From contig NZ_JAANOW010000001.1 in the NCBI RefSeq assembly GCF_011758805.1, forward strand, positions 2,666,001 through 2,730,000: 64,000 bases of DNA, in the 5' to 3' direction. Source of the DNA: Mycolicibacterium fluoranthenivorans. GTDB lineage: Bacteria; Actinomycetota; Actinomycetes; Mycobacteriales; Mycobacteriaceae. Position 1 is the stretch's first letter, and each line of letters starts with the position of its first letter. A program made the position numbers and the translations under genes. The notes below the pieces were generated by a model. The model was given only the letters and a program-made list of their open reading frames with translations, was not told the origin of the DNA and ran no database searches. Below, in pieces: positions 18,050 through 26,741 of the stretch.

Positions 18050-19461
18050 CGCTTGAACTGGCTCAGCGCGCGCAGCTTGTTCATCACGTCCAGCGCCGCC
18101 ACCTTGTAGGCCTCGGAGAAGGTGGGGTAGTTGAAGACCGCATCGACGAGATACTCGACGGTGCCTCCGCAACCCATCACCGCCTGACCGATATGCACCA
18201 ATTCGGTGGCCGCACTGCCGAAGATGTGGACGCCCAGGATCTTGAGATCCTCGGTGGACACCAGCAGCTTGAGCATGCCGTAGGAGTCACCGGCGATCTG
18301 GCCGCGGGCCAGTTCCCGGTAGCGGGAGACGCCGACCTCATATGGGATCGAGTCCTTGGTCAGGTCGACCTCGGTGAGGCCGACATAGGACACCTCGGGA
18401 ATCGAGTAGATCCCGATCGGTTGCAGGTCCATCATGCCTTTGGTGGGCTCGCCGAACGCGTGGTAGGCGGCCAGCCGCCCTTGTTCCATCGACGTCGCGG
18501 CCAGGGCGGGGAAGCCGATGACGTCGCCGACGGCGTAGATATGGTCGACCTTGGTGGCGAAGTTGTCGTCGACGAAGATCCGGCCACGGGCGTCGGCCTC
18601 CAGGCCGGCGTTGGCCAGGTCGAGGTGATCGGTCTGGCCCTGACGGCCCGCGGAGTACATCACCGTCTCGGCCGGGATCTGCTTACCACTGGCCAGGGTG
18701 GTCACCGTGCCGGCCGCACCGACGTCGACGGCCGTGACCTCCTCGCCGAACCGGAACGTGACGGCCAGATCGCGGAGATGGAACCGCAGCGCCTCGACGA
18801 TCTCCGGGTCACAGAACTCGAGCATCGCGTCGCGTTTCTCGACGACGGTCACCTTGGTGCCCAGGGCGGCGAACATCGAGGCGTACTCGATGCCGATCAC
18901 CCCGGCGCCCACCACCACCATGGAGGTCGGGATGGCCTTGAGGTCAAGGATTCCGTCGGAGTCCAGCACCCGGTTCTCGTCGAACTCGACGCCGCTCGGA
19001 CGGGCGGGTTTGGTGCCGGTGGCGATGACGAAATACCGGCCGCGCACCGTGATCCGTTCCGCGCGGCCGGGATCGTCGATCGCCACGGTGTGGTCGTCGA
19101 CGAACCGGCCGTGCCCGACATAGAGCTCGACCCGGTTGCGCATCAGCTGCGAGCGCACCACGTCGATCTCCTTGCCGATCACGTGCTGGGTCCGGGCCAG
19201 CAGATCGGCGGGGGTGATCTTCTCCTTGACGCGATAGCTGGCGCCGTACAGTTCGCGCTGGCTCATCCCGGTCAGGTAGACGACGGCTTCGCGCAACGTC
19301 TTCGACGGAATGGTGCCGGTGTTGACGCAGACGCCGCCCAGCATCGCGCCCCGCTCGATGACCGCCACGGACTTGCCGAGCTTGGCGGCGGCGATGGCCG
19401 CCCGCTGGCCGCCGGGGCCGGAACCGATGACGACGAGGTCATACTCCTGCATGGAACCCAT
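18046..19461 (-). CDS. sthA: Soluble pyridine nucleotide transhydrogenase SthA
   Basis: The FAD enzyme moves reducing equivalents between NADPH and NADH. It has 471 residues from MGSMQEYD, or 468 from the second Met, the length of Rv2713. Motifs are the FAD-binding [28 protein letters not shown] (in which the redox Cys pair of dihydrolipoamide dehydrogenases is replaced, as usual for SthA), the NAD(P)-binding [13 protein letters not shown], and the C-terminal dimerisation domain with [17 protein letters not shown]. It is divergent from the DUF4192 gene. Confidence 0.95.
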   Translation of the reverse strand: MGSMQEYDLVVIGSGPGGQRAAIAAAKLGKSVAVIERGAMLGGVCVNTGTIPSKTLREAVVYLTGMSQRELYGASYRVKEKITPADLLARTQHVIGKEIDVVRSQLMRNRVELYVGHGRFVDDHTVAIDDPGRAERITVRGRYFVIATGTKPARPSGVEFDENRVLDSDGILDLKAIPTSMVVVGAGVIGIEYASMFAALGTKVTVVEKRDAMLEFCDPEIVEALRFHLRDLAVTFRFGEEVTAVDVGAAGTVTTLASGKQIPAETVMYSAGRQGQTDHLDLANAGLEADARGRIFVDDNFATKVDHIYAVGDVIGFPALAATSMEQGRLAAYHAFGEPTKGMMDLQPIGIYSIPEVSYVGLTEVDLTKDSIPYEVGVSRYRELARGQIAGDSYGMLKLLVSTEDLKILGVHIFGSAATELVHIGQAVMGCGGTVEYLVDAVFNYPTFSEAYKVAALDVMNKLRALSQFKR

Positions 19462-19623
19462 GTGTGAAGTCCTACGCCGGTTCCGGCGATCTCGCACGCC
19501 GACGGCGGGTAATGGCGTGTGAACAACAGTCGATCAATCCACAGTTACCGATTCATCCACAGCCGGTGCCGCCGGGGCCCGTTTATCGCCTTGGGTGACG
19601 GTGCGGCCTGTGACGGTCTGGAT

Positions 19624-20658
19624 ATGACCACACAACCTCGCTTCACAGATCTCGACCGGCCTGCCGCCCTGATCGCGGCGCTGCCCGCGGTCCTCGGCTT
19701 CGTCCCCGTCCACTCGCTGGTCCTGGTCACCCTCGACCGCGGTGACATCGGCCCCGTTCTGCGGGTGGACCTCAGCGCCGCTCTCACCGCAGGCACCGAG
19801 CATTTCGCGGCGGTGGTGGCGTCGTCGTGCCCGGACGCGGCGATAGCCGTCATCGTCGATGAGAACATGCCGGACTGCAGCGCCTGCGCCAGTGATCACC
19901 TTGACCTCGCCGACCGGCTGGCGGAGTCGCTGGACGGGCACGCGATCACGCTGCTGGCCGCGCTCGTGGTGGACCGGGTCACCCCGGGCGGACGGTGGCG
20001 CTGCGCCGACGGATGCGGTGCCGGCGGCGTGATCGACGATCCCGAATCGTCGCCGCTGGCGGCGGCGGCGGTGCTCGAGGGACGCAGGCTCTACGGTCGA
20101 CGTGAGGAGCTGGAACAGGTCGTCGATATCGTCGACCTGGACCATTGCGATCGGCTGGCCGAGCAGATAGCGCGTCACGCCACAGGTGACCCGACCCCTG
20201 CCGCGGAGGCGGTGCGGTTGGCACTGAGGATGGCCGCACAGGTCGGTGCCGGGACCGATCCCGACGATGCCGAGGTGGCGGTGCTGGCGTGCGCGCTCAC
20301 CGACCCCCGGGTTCGGGACACGCTCTATGCGCTGGCGGTCGGGGAGCGGGCCGCCGAGGCCGAGGCGCTGTGGACGCGGTTGGCACGCCTCCTGCCGCAA
20401 CCGTGGCGGACGGAAGCCCTGGTGCTGGTGGCCTTCTCGGCCTACGTGCGCGGCGACGGCCCACTCGCCGGGATCTCCCTGGAAGCGGCGCTGAAATGCC
20501 AGGCGACCCATCGGATGGCCGGCATGCTGGACCAGGCTCTCCAGTCGGGGATGCACCCGCGGCAGATACGCGAGCTGGCGCTCACCGGCTATCGGACCGC
20601 GGCGCAACTCGGCGTGCAACTACCTCCGCGACGCGCGTTCGGTCAGCGCGCCCGATGA
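19624..20658 (+). CDS. DUF4192-domain protein
   Basis: The 344-residue protein matches the actinobacterial DUF4192 family, with IAALPAVLGFVPVHSLVLVTLD near the N-terminus and a C-terminal Ala-rich helical part that includes LVAFSAYVRGDGPLAGISLEAAL. No catalytic motif is recognised, and no signal peptide or membrane helix is evident. The ATG at 19624 is chosen from the family's usual N-terminus; the frame is open upstream. The gene faces sthA and ends 5 bp before the ideR stop. Its neighbour position next to ideR is conserved in mycobacteria; the function is unknown. Confidence 0.75.
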   Translation: MTTQPRFTDLDRPAALIAALPAVLGFVPVHSLVLVTLDRGDIGPVLRVDLSAALTAGTEHFAAVVASSCPDAAIAVIVDENMPDCSACASDHLDLADRLAESLDGHAITLLAALVVDRVTPGGRWRCADGCGAGGVIDDPESSPLAAAAVLEGRRLYGRREELEQVVDIVDLDHCDRLAEQIARHATGDPTPAAEAVRLALRMAAQVGAGTDPDDAEVAVLACALTDPRVRDTLYALAVGERAAEAEALWTRLARLLPQPWRTEALVLVAFSAYVRGDGPLAGISLEAALKCQATHRMAGMLDQALQSGMHPRQIRELALTGYRTAAQLGVQLPPRRAFGQRAR

Positions 20659-20663
20659 CCTGG

Positions 20664-21368
20664 TCAGGCCTTCTCCACCTTGACGGCGTGCGCCATATGG
20701 TGCGGTAGTTCGACTTCCTGATGCCCGGGAATCAGGATCAGCACGCCGCCCTGGCCGCCTGGTTCGTCACTCACCTGCACGGTGACCCTGGCGTTGGGGA
20801 CGACGCCGGCGTCCTTGAGCCGGCCGATCAGCTCGACATCGCCCTGCACATGCTCGGTGAGCTGGCGCACCACCACCGCGACCGGCGATCCCGCCGGTAA
20901 CTCGGTGAGGCGCACCAGGTTTGCGTCCTCGGCTATGCCCGATTCGCCGTAGCCCAGCTCGGACAGCCCGGGGATGGGGTTGCCGAACGGGGACGTGGTG
21001 GGGTTGTTGAGCACCTGCAGGAGGCGGCGCTCCACGTCCTCGCTCATCACGTGTTCCCAGCGGCAGGCCTCGGCGTGCACTTCCTCCCAGGGCAGGCCGA
21101 TCACATCGACCAAGAGGCGTTCGGCGAGGCGATGCTTGCGCATCACCGAGACGGCCAGGTAACGGCCCTTCTCGGTGAGTTCCAGATGGCGGTCACCCGC
21201 GACGTGCAGCAGGCCGTCGCGCTCCATCCTGGACACGGTCTGACTGACGGTCGGCCCGCTCTGCTCAAGGCGTTCGGCGATACGGGCACGCAACGGCACC
21301 ACGCCCTCTTCCTCGAGGTCGTAGATGGTCCGCAGATACATCTCCGTGGTGTCGATCAGATCATTCAT
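20664..21368 (-). CDS. ideR: Iron-dependent regulator IdeR (DtxR family)
   Basis: IdeR with Fe(II) represses siderophore genes and activates iron storage. The 234-residue protein has an N-terminal winged helix (about 1-70), a metal-binding and dimerisation domain, and a C-terminal SH3-like domain. The metal ligands sit at the DtxR positions: site 1 at His79, Glu83 and His98; site 2 at Met10, Cys102, Glu105 and His106. The start is ATG with GGAAGG upstream. It lies downstream of sigB on the same strand, separated from it by a hairpin. Confidence 0.97.
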   Translation of the reverse strand: MNDLIDTTEMYLRTIYDLEEEGVVPLRARIAERLEQSGPTVSQTVSRMERDGLLHVAGDRHLELTEKGRYLAVSVMRKHRLAERLLVDVIGLPWEEVHAEACRWEHVMSEDVERRLLQVLNNPTTSPFGNPIPGLSELGYGESGIAEDANLVRLTELPAGSPVAVVVRQLTEHVQGDVELIGRLKDAGVVPNARVTVQVSDEPGGQGGVLILIPGHQEVELPHHMAHAVKVEKA

Positions 21369-21454
21369 GCGCTACCTTCCAGGCCCTCCGTCAGCTGCCG
21401 AGTCTACCGGTCTGGCTGCCTGAACAGGGCTCCAACATCCCCCTTGCCGACAGT

Positions 21455-21488
21455 GTGATGCCCGCCGCGCGAACGCGACGGGCATCAC
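21455..21488 (-). terminator. Strong hairpin after sigB
   Basis: GTGATGCCCG and CGGGCATCAC form a perfect 10-bp stem. The inner CGCG arms extend it around a CGAA loop with one mismatch. It starts 13 bp after the sigB stop codon and lacks a clear U tract, as is common for mycobacterial terminators. It would separate sigB from ideR. Confidence 0.7.
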
Positions 21489-21501
21489 CTGAGGAGGAAA
21501 C

Positions 21502-22461
21502 CTAGCTGGCGTAGGAGCGCAACCGCTCGGCACGCTCGCCATTGCGGAGCTTGGCCATCACTTCACGTTCGATCTGGCGCACCCGCTCACGGGACAGCCC
21601 GAACAGCTTGCCGATCTGGTCGAGCGTGCGCGGCTGCCCGTCGTCCAGGCCGAAGCGCAACCGGATGACCTGCTGCTCGCGCTCGTCCAGCGTCGCGAGC
21701 ACGTACCGGATATCGGTGTGCAGCAGCTCGGCGATGACCGCGTTCTCCGCCGACATGGCCTCGGCGTCCTCGATGAAGTCGCCCAGCGGGGCCTCTTCGT
21801 CGGTGCCGACCGGCATGTCCAGGCTCACCGGATCGCGGCTGTGCTCCAGCAGGTCGTTGATCTTCTCCACCGGGATGCCCGACTCTTCGGCGAGCTCCTC
21901 GTCGGTGGCCTCGCGGCCCAGGTTCTGGTGCATCTCGCGCTTGATCCGGGCCAGCTTGTTCACCTGCTCCACCAGATGCACGGGCAGCCGGATGGTGCGG
22001 CTCTGGTCGGCCATGCCACGCGTGATGGCCTGACGGATCCACCACGTCGCGTAGGTGGAGAACTTGAATCCCTTTGTGTAGTCGAACTTCTCCATGGCGC
22101 GGATGAGCCCGAGGTTGCCCTCCTGGATCAGGTCCAGCAGCGGCATACCGCGCCCGGTGTAGCGCTTGGCCAGCGACACCACGAGGCGCAAGTTGGCCTC
22201 CAGCAGATGGCGGCGGGCGGCATCGCCGTCACGCACCACCGCGGCCAGATCCTTCTTGCGGGCATCTCCGAGACGCTTGCGGGTGTCGAGCACATGCTGG
22301 GCGTACAGGCCCGCCTCGATGCGCTTGGCCAACTCGACCTCGTCCGCGGCGGTCAACAGCGCGGTCTTACCGATGCCGTTGAGATACACCCGGACTAGAT
22401 CGGCGGCTGGGCTCTGAGCGTCCAGATCGCTGTCGACACGACTGATGCTGGCGATCGCCAT
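21502..22461 (-). CDS. sigB: Sigma factor SigB
   Basis: This is the group 2 sigma factor for general stress and stationary phase. The 319-residue protein has sigma region 1.2 ([17 protein letters not shown]), region 2 with [16 protein letters not shown] and [12 protein letters not shown], region 3, and region 4 with the helix-turn-helix [19 protein letters not shown]. It lacks the long N-terminal extension of SigA. The start is ATG after GGAGG. A promoter of the SigE/SigH type lies 40-66 bp upstream. The position upstream of ideR, with DUF3099 on the other side, matches Rv2709-Rv2711. Confidence 0.97.
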   Translation of the reverse strand: MAIASISRVDSDLDAQSPAADLVRVYLNGIGKTALLTAADEVELAKRIEAGLYAQHVLDTRKRLGDARKKDLAAVVRDGDAARRHLLEANLRLVVSLAKRYTGRGMPLLDLIQEGNLGLIRAMEKFDYTKGFKFSTYATWWIRQAITRGMADQSRTIRLPVHLVEQVNKLARIKREMHQNLGREATDEELAEESGIPVEKINDLLEHSRDPVSLDMPVGTDEEAPLGDFIEDAEAMSAENAVIAELLHTDIRYVLATLDEREQQVIRLRFGLDDGQPRTLDQIGKLFGLSRERVRQIEREVMAKLRNGERAERLRSYAS

Positions 22462-22500
22462 TTACGGGCCTCCTGATCGGCTGGAACTTTCACTGCGTTC

Positions 22501-22527
22501 AACGTCCGTACAGTGCTCAGAGTTCCC
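22501..22527 (-). promoter_or_regulatory. SigE/SigH-type promoter of sigB
   Basis: The minus strand has GGGAAC at 22527-22522 and CGTT at 22504-22501 with a 17-bp spacer. This matches the extracytoplasmic sigma consensus GGAAC-N(16-19)-GTT. sigB of M. tuberculosis is known to be transcribed by SigE and SigH from such a promoter. Confidence 0.75.
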
Positions 22528-22586
22528 GTTGGTTCCCGATGTCACACCTATTGACCTGCGGTTTTTTCGCGGTGACCTGAGAATGT

Positions 22587-22616
22587 CCTGAGAAGTGCGC
22601 AAGAAGCGCGCTCAGG
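22587..22616. terminator. Weak hairpin, possible terminator of the DUF3099 gene
   Basis: CCTGAG and CTCAGG flank inner GCGC arms with an AAGAA loop, in the gap between the DUF3099 stop (22631) and the sigB control region. The stem is imperfect with an asymmetric bulge. Confidence 0.35.
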
Positions 22617-22630
22617 TGGGAACGCAGCGA

Positions 22631-23023
22631 TCAGGCGGTGCGGTCGGTGTCGGGGTCCCGTTCGGTGCGCGGCGCGTGTTCCAGTGCGGGACGCTCGGCG
22701 GTGGGGAACAGGGGAGTGCGGCGTGGGCCGGCGGCCTCGTAGCGGCGCGGCTCCGTCGCCTTGCGCGGCGGGCGGTCGTTGGCGATCAGCACGGCCATCC
22801 ACGGCAGGGGCACGGACAACACGATGATGCCCAGTGAGATGAGCCCGTTGTGCCAGATTCCGTAGGTGACGGCGGCCAGCACCAGGGCCGGGATCCGGAA
22901 CGCCATCAGGGTGAAGTACTTGCGCATCCTGGCGCGATGCTGCTCTTCATAGGGTAGGGCGGCGCGGGTGATCAGGATCGGTCGACCGTCGTCGTCGAAA
23001 CCCAGCTCCGGGCCGTGTTTCAT
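22631..23023 (-). CDS. DUF3099 membrane protein (Rv2709-like)
   Basis: The 130-residue protein has two predicted membrane helices (FRIPALVLAAVTYGIWH and LISLGIIVLSVPLPWMAVLI) and a polar Arg/Pro-rich tail that is probably cytoplasmic. It matches the DUF3099 family found next to sigB in mycobacteria. The start MKHGPELGFDDDG at 23023 is used; an upstream ATG would overlap the gap to the divergent DUF3039 gene. The function is unknown. Confidence 0.8.
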   Translation of the reverse strand: MKHGPELGFDDDGRPILITRAALPYEEQHRARMRKYFTLMAFRIPALVLAAVTYGIWHNGLISLGIIVLSVPLPWMAVLIANDRPPRKATEPRRYEAAGPRRTPLFPTAERPALEHAPRTERDPDTDRTA

Positions 23024-23079
23024 AACTTCCACTCTCCCACATCTTCGCAACGCCGGACCCGGCCAGGCACAATGTACGG

Positions 23080-23316
23080 ATGCAGACCCAGACGATCGAA
23101 CGCCCGGATACCGACGAACGCGTCGATGACGGAACCGACGACGACGCCCCCAAGGTCTTCCACTACGTGAAGAAGGAAAAGATCGCCGAAAGTGCCGTCA
23201 TGGGTACGCATGTCGTCGCGCTCTGCGGTGAGGTGTTCCCGGTGACGAAGGCCGCCAAACCCGGTTCGCCGGTCTGCCCGGACTGCAAGCGGATCTACGA
23301 ACAGCTCAAGAAGTAG
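23080..23316 (+). CDS. DUF3039 small zinc-ribbon-like protein (Rv2708c-like)
   Basis: The 78-residue protein has Cys in VVALCGEVFPV and a C-terminal CPDCKRIYEQLKK, which together may bind one metal. It matches the actinobacterial DUF3039 family. It is divergent from the DUF3099 gene (56 bp apart), and its 3' end overlaps the convergent YihY gene by 11 bp. The function is unknown. Confidence 0.8.
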   Translation: MQTQTIERPDTDERVDDGTDDDAPKVFHYVKKEKIAESAVMGTHVVALCGEVFPVTKAAKPGSPVCPDCKRIYEQLKK

Positions 23317-24250
23317 CCGCGTCGCCGCCGCTGCGGCTGTCGGCCTTCTCCTCGATCCACTCCCGCAGCCGGCGCGCATGGGTGTCCGGGGCCGGCCACT
23401 CCTCCTGGACCGCCGCGTTCAGCTCGGCGCCGATCATGATGGCGAACCCCAGCAGGAACGCGAACAGCAGGAACGCGATCGGTGTGGCCAGCGCGCCATA
23501 GGTATAGCCGGTCGCCGTGATCCAGGTCAGATAAATCCGCAGACCCACCGTCGCGATCAGGAAGACGGCCGTGGCCAGCACCGCGCCCACCACCAGCCGG
23601 TGCGTCGGCAGCGGTGCAGGCAGTGAGACCCGGTACAGGATCGTCACCGCCACGATCAGCACGATCACCAGCACCGGGTAGTAGCCGTACTGCAGCACGT
23701 TGTCCCAGCTCTCCGGGATGGACTCGGAGATCTTGCGCGGGCCGAGCGCGATGAACGGCGCGGTCAGTACCGCAGACATCAGCATCACCACATACAGGCC
23801 CAGGGCGAAGAAACGCTGCCGCACCGGGTGGCGGAGCTCGGTCTGATCGTGGGCCTCGACCACCGAGTCGACGAACGCCGAGATCGCCGACGACCCGGCC
23901 CACAACGAGATGACGAAACCGAGGGACACCACCTCGCCGCGGGCGCCTCGCACGATGTCGTAGATCGTCGGCGCGATGATCTCGTTGACGACGTTCTGCG
24001 AGAAGAACCGGCCCGATGTACTGATCAGCTGGTTCTCGATGGTGGGCAGGGTGTCCGGACCGAACAGCGGTGCCAGGTAGGCCAGGCTGCCCAGCATCCC
24101 CAGCAGCAACGGCGGCAGCGATAACGCACACCAGAAAGCGGCTTGGGCGGCCTCGGAGAAGATCGAATCGTCCCAGGCCTTGGACAGGGTGCGCCGGGTG
24201 ATCGGCCAGATGTGGTGGCGCGTCGGTTTTGCGGGGGGCTGGTCGCTCAT
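23306..24250 (-). CDS. YihY/virulence factor BrkB family membrane protein (Rv2707-like)
   Basis: The 314-residue protein has about six transmembrane segments and matches the YihY/BrkB family. Conserved parts are AAFWCALSLPPLLLGMLGSL, SLWAGSSAISAFVDSV, and a C-terminal FLLGFAIMIGAELNAAVQEEWP motif. The end is polar. The biochemical role of the family is not settled; transport or envelope functions have been proposed. It is followed in the transcript direction by the end of the DUF3039 gene on the other strand. Confidence 0.88.
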   Translation of the reverse strand: MSDQPPAKPTRHHIWPITRRTLSKAWDDSIFSEAAQAAFWCALSLPPLLLGMLGSLAYLAPLFGPDTLPTIENQLISTSGRFFSQNVVNEIIAPTIYDIVRGARGEVVSLGFVISLWAGSSAISAFVDSVVEAHDQTELRHPVRQRFFALGLYVVMLMSAVLTAPFIALGPRKISESIPESWDNVLQYGYYPVLVIVLIVAVTILYRVSLPAPLPTHRLVVGAVLATAVFLIATVGLRIYLTWITATGYTYGALATPIAFLLFAFLLGFAIMIGAELNAAVQEEWPAPDTHARRLREWIEEKADSRSGGDAATS

Positions 24251-24267
24251 GACCAGTCCAGCATTCC

Positions 24268-24459
24268 CTATGCGTCGACCGACTTGACCTCCAGCACCGC
24301 GGCCAGCTCGATCAGCTTGGCTTCGTGCTCATTGGCGTGGTGTTGGCAGAACAGAAGCTCGGCGCCCGACGGAAGCGTTGCGCGCACTTGCGCAGCCGCA
24401 CCGCAGCGGTCGCAGCGATCGGCCCGGGTCAGCTCCGGACTGGTCAGGATTGCGTTCAC
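24268..24459 (-). CDS. Small zinc-ribbon protein (DUF7455-like)
   Basis: The 63-residue protein begins MNAILTSPELTRADRCDRCGAAAQVRA when translated from GTG. The CDRC motif and CQHHANEHE could form a metal site. GGAGG lies 7 bp before the start. Similar small proteins occur between sigA and sigB in mycobacteria and are annotated DUF7455. It lies 17 bp upstream of the YihY gene in the same direction, so they are probably cotranscribed. Confidence 0.75.
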   Translation of the reverse strand: MNAILTSPELTRADRCDRCGAAAQVRATLPSGAELLFCQHHANEHEAKLIELAAVLEVKSVDA

Positions 24460-24594
24460 GGCACGTCCTCCGTTCTGCTTGTCGCGTTGTTCTACTGTGT
24501 CAGACGTATGAGGTTCCGGCCTTGTTCCCTTGGGGTTTACCGGTGTGTCGTGTCTCACTGGCCACTCGGATTGCAGGGCGGGCAGGCTGGGCGC

Positions 24595-24957
24595 ATGATT
24601 CACGACCCTGAGGCGTTCGTCCATCTGTGTGCCGCGCAGGAGTGGGAAACCGCGCAGCGGGCGGGTGAACATCGCCCGTCTTCGTTGGAGGAAGTGGGCT
24701 TCGTTCATCTTTCCGCACCTGAACAGGTGCATCTGCCCGCCAATCGGCTGTACGGCGGTCGCACCGATTTGGTGTTGCTGAGTATCGACCCGGCTAAGTT
24801 GGCCGATCCGGTGCGCTGGGAGCCGGGCGTGCCGACCGATCCGGAATCGATGCTCTTCCCGCATCTGTACGGGCCGCTCCCGGCGACCGCTGTGACGAGT
24901 GTCACCCGATACCTGCCTGCTGCCGACGGGCGGTTTGCTGAGTGGCCCGCGCGATGA
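24595..24957 (+). CDS. DUF952 protein
   Basis: The 120-residue protein matches the DUF952 family, with FVHLCAAQEWETAQRAG, GFVHLSAPEQVHLPANR and a C-terminal LFPHLYGPLPATAVTSV. The two HL motifs are the family signature. DUF952 proteins are related in fold to glutathione S-transferase-like or ADP-ribose-binding proteins, but no activity is established. Its stop codon overlaps the start of the SDR gene (ATGA), so the two are translationally coupled. Confidence 0.8.
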   Translation: MIHDPEAFVHLCAAQEWETAQRAGEHRPSSLEEVGFVHLSAPEQVHLPANRLYGGRTDLVLLSIDPAKLADPVRWEPGVPTDPESMLFPHLYGPLPATAVTSVTRYLPAADGRFAEWPAR

Positions 24958-25757
24958 CGGGCGGGCCAGTCGCGGTGGTGACCGGTGCCAGTAGGGGTGC
25001 CGGCCGCGGTATCGCGGCGGCGTTGAGCCGCCATGGCTGGCGGGTGTACGCCACCGGCCGGACCATCTCGCAGGCCCCGCCGGGCGGTGTCGCGGTGCGG
25101 GTGGACCACGCCGACGACGATGCTGTCGCCGAGTTGTTCGCGCGAGTCGATTCGGCCGAGGGCGGGCTCGATCTGCTGGTGAACAACGCCGCCGTCGTCC
25201 ACGATGAGCTGACCGGTTCGAAACCCTTCTGGGAGAAGCCCGTCGGTCTCGGTGATGTCCTCGACGTGGGCCTGCGGTCGGCGTATGTCGCGTCCTGGCA
25301 TGCGGCGCCACTGTTGGTGCGGCGTGAGCGTGGGCTGATCGCGTTCACCTCGTCGCCGGGTTCGGTCTGTTATATGCACGGCCCCGCGTACGGCGCGCAG
25401 AAGGCCGGCATCGACAAGATGGCCGCCGATATGGCCGTGGACTTCCGCGGTACCGGGGTTGCCTGTGTGTCGATCTGGATGGGCATCCTGTTGACCGAGC
25501 GATTCCGTGCCGCGTTCGACGGTCATCCCGAGGCCCTGGCGAAGACGGCCGCGCACGCGGAGACCCCGGAGTTCACCGGCCATCTGATCGACGCGCTCTA
25601 CCGTGATCCGGACCTGGCCGATCTCAGCGGGCACACCCTGATCGGTGCCGAGCTCGCACAGCGCTACGGCATCACCGACGAGGACGGCAGAAGGCCGCCG
25701 TCGCACCGCGAAATGCTCGGTGAGCCGCGCGAACCCAGCGCGGTGGTGATCCGCTGA
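24954..25757 (+). CDS. Short-chain dehydrogenase/reductase
   Basis: The 267-residue NAD(P)-dependent oxidoreductase has the Rossmann TGASRGAGRG motif at the N-terminus, NNAAV, a catalytic Ser near SSPGSV, and the YGAQK active-site Tyr-Lys pair. The ATG overlaps the DUF952 stop. Its C-terminal part is close to SDRs with a conserved LIGAELAQRYGITDEDGRRPPS end. The substrate is unknown. Confidence 0.85.
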   Translation: MTGGPVAVVTGASRGAGRGIAAALSRHGWRVYATGRTISQAPPGGVAVRVDHADDDAVAELFARVDSAEGGLDLLVNNAAVVHDELTGSKPFWEKPVGLGDVLDVGLRSAYVASWHAAPLLVRRERGLIAFTSSPGSVCYMHGPAYGAQKAGIDKMAADMAVDFRGTGVACVSIWMGILLTERFRAAFDGHPEALAKTAAHAETPEFTGHLIDALYRDPDLADLSGHTLIGAELAQRYGITDEDGRRPPSHREMLGEPREPSAVVIR

Positions 25758-25818
25758 GGTACCCCGGCGGCCCGCGCGCGGAGTGACAAATGCACCGCAT
25801 TTCGTAAACTGACCCACC

Positions 25819-26607
25819 GTGGCCATACTGTCGGGTTTCGCGCCGTGGATCGTCTACTGGGTGCTGGTCGGGAATGTCCCGTTCGGGGTGGCCGCCCTGG
25901 CCGCACTCGCGGTCGCGGTGGCGTCGTCGGTGGTGAGCCGGATCAGGGGAGTCGCCTGGCGCACGCTCGAGATCGGCGCCCTCGCGGCGTTCGTGGTTCT
26001 GGCGGTGCTCACCGTCACCGTGAGCGAGGTATTTCTGGAGCGCTGGATCCAGCCGCTGAGCACCGCCGCCCTCCTGGTCGTGGCGCTTGCCGGGGCGCTG
26101 GCCGGGCGACCGTTCGTGCGGGAACTCGCCGAGGCCGATCAGGCGCCCGAGGTGCGCAAGAGTGATCTGTTCGGGCCGGTCACCACCAGGATCACCTGGA
26201 TCTGGGTCGGCGCCTTCGCCGCCATGACGGTGTCGGCGGCCATCCCGCCGATCGTGTCCGACAACGCCGGCATGCTGGACGCCGGGACACCGTTGTCCTA
26301 TCTCTGCTACTGGGTGGTGCCGTTCGTCGTGTTCGGTGCCGCCGTGGTGGCCGCGCGGGCACTGACAGAACAGCTGATCGCCGAGGCGACCAGTCCGCAC
26401 ACCGTGCGGAAGACCACGTTCGTGGCGTTCAAGGAATTGGAGATCGATCAGCTGTACTACCTGGCCAGGGAGAAGGCCGATCGTGAGGCGGGCGCCGAGA
26501 TGGAGGCCTACGACGTGAAGCTGGGTTCCCAGGGCGTGCCACTGACCGGTGATGAGTCCCGCGAGTCGTGGCCTGCCTCATACAAATTGCGGCCACGCAG
26601 ACACTGA
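25819..26607 (+). CDS. Polytopic membrane protein of unknown function
   Basis: The 262-residue product starts with GTG. It has about six hydrophobic segments: FAPWIVYWVLVG, the Ala/Val helix after it, IGALAAFVVLAVLTVTV, LSTAALLVVALAGAL, WIWVGAFAAMTVSAAIPP and YLCYWVVPFVVFGAAVVAA. A soluble C-terminal 70 residues follow. It resembles conserved mycobacterial integral membrane proteins without known function. It follows the SDR gene after 61 bp. Confidence 0.65.
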   Translation: MAILSGFAPWIVYWVLVGNVPFGVAALAALAVAVASSVVSRIRGVAWRTLEIGALAAFVVLAVLTVTVSEVFLERWIQPLSTAALLVVALAGALAGRPFVRELAEADQAPEVRKSDLFGPVTTRITWIWVGAFAAMTVSAAIPPIVSDNAGMLDAGTPLSYLCYWVVPFVVFGAAVVAARALTEQLIAEATSPHTVRKTTFVAFKELEIDQLYYLAREKADREAGAEMEAYDVKLGSQGVPLTGDESRESWPASYKLRPRRH

Positions 26608-26741
26608 CGCGGCACCTCTCCTGTCAGTTTGCTGGGAGTCGGTACGCATGGGCTACCCGCCGGCGCCACCGATCTCCGATAATTCAGCGTCAGCACCGTC
26701 GATTTGGGTCCTCCCAATTCGTTCTACCGAGCAGAGGATCC

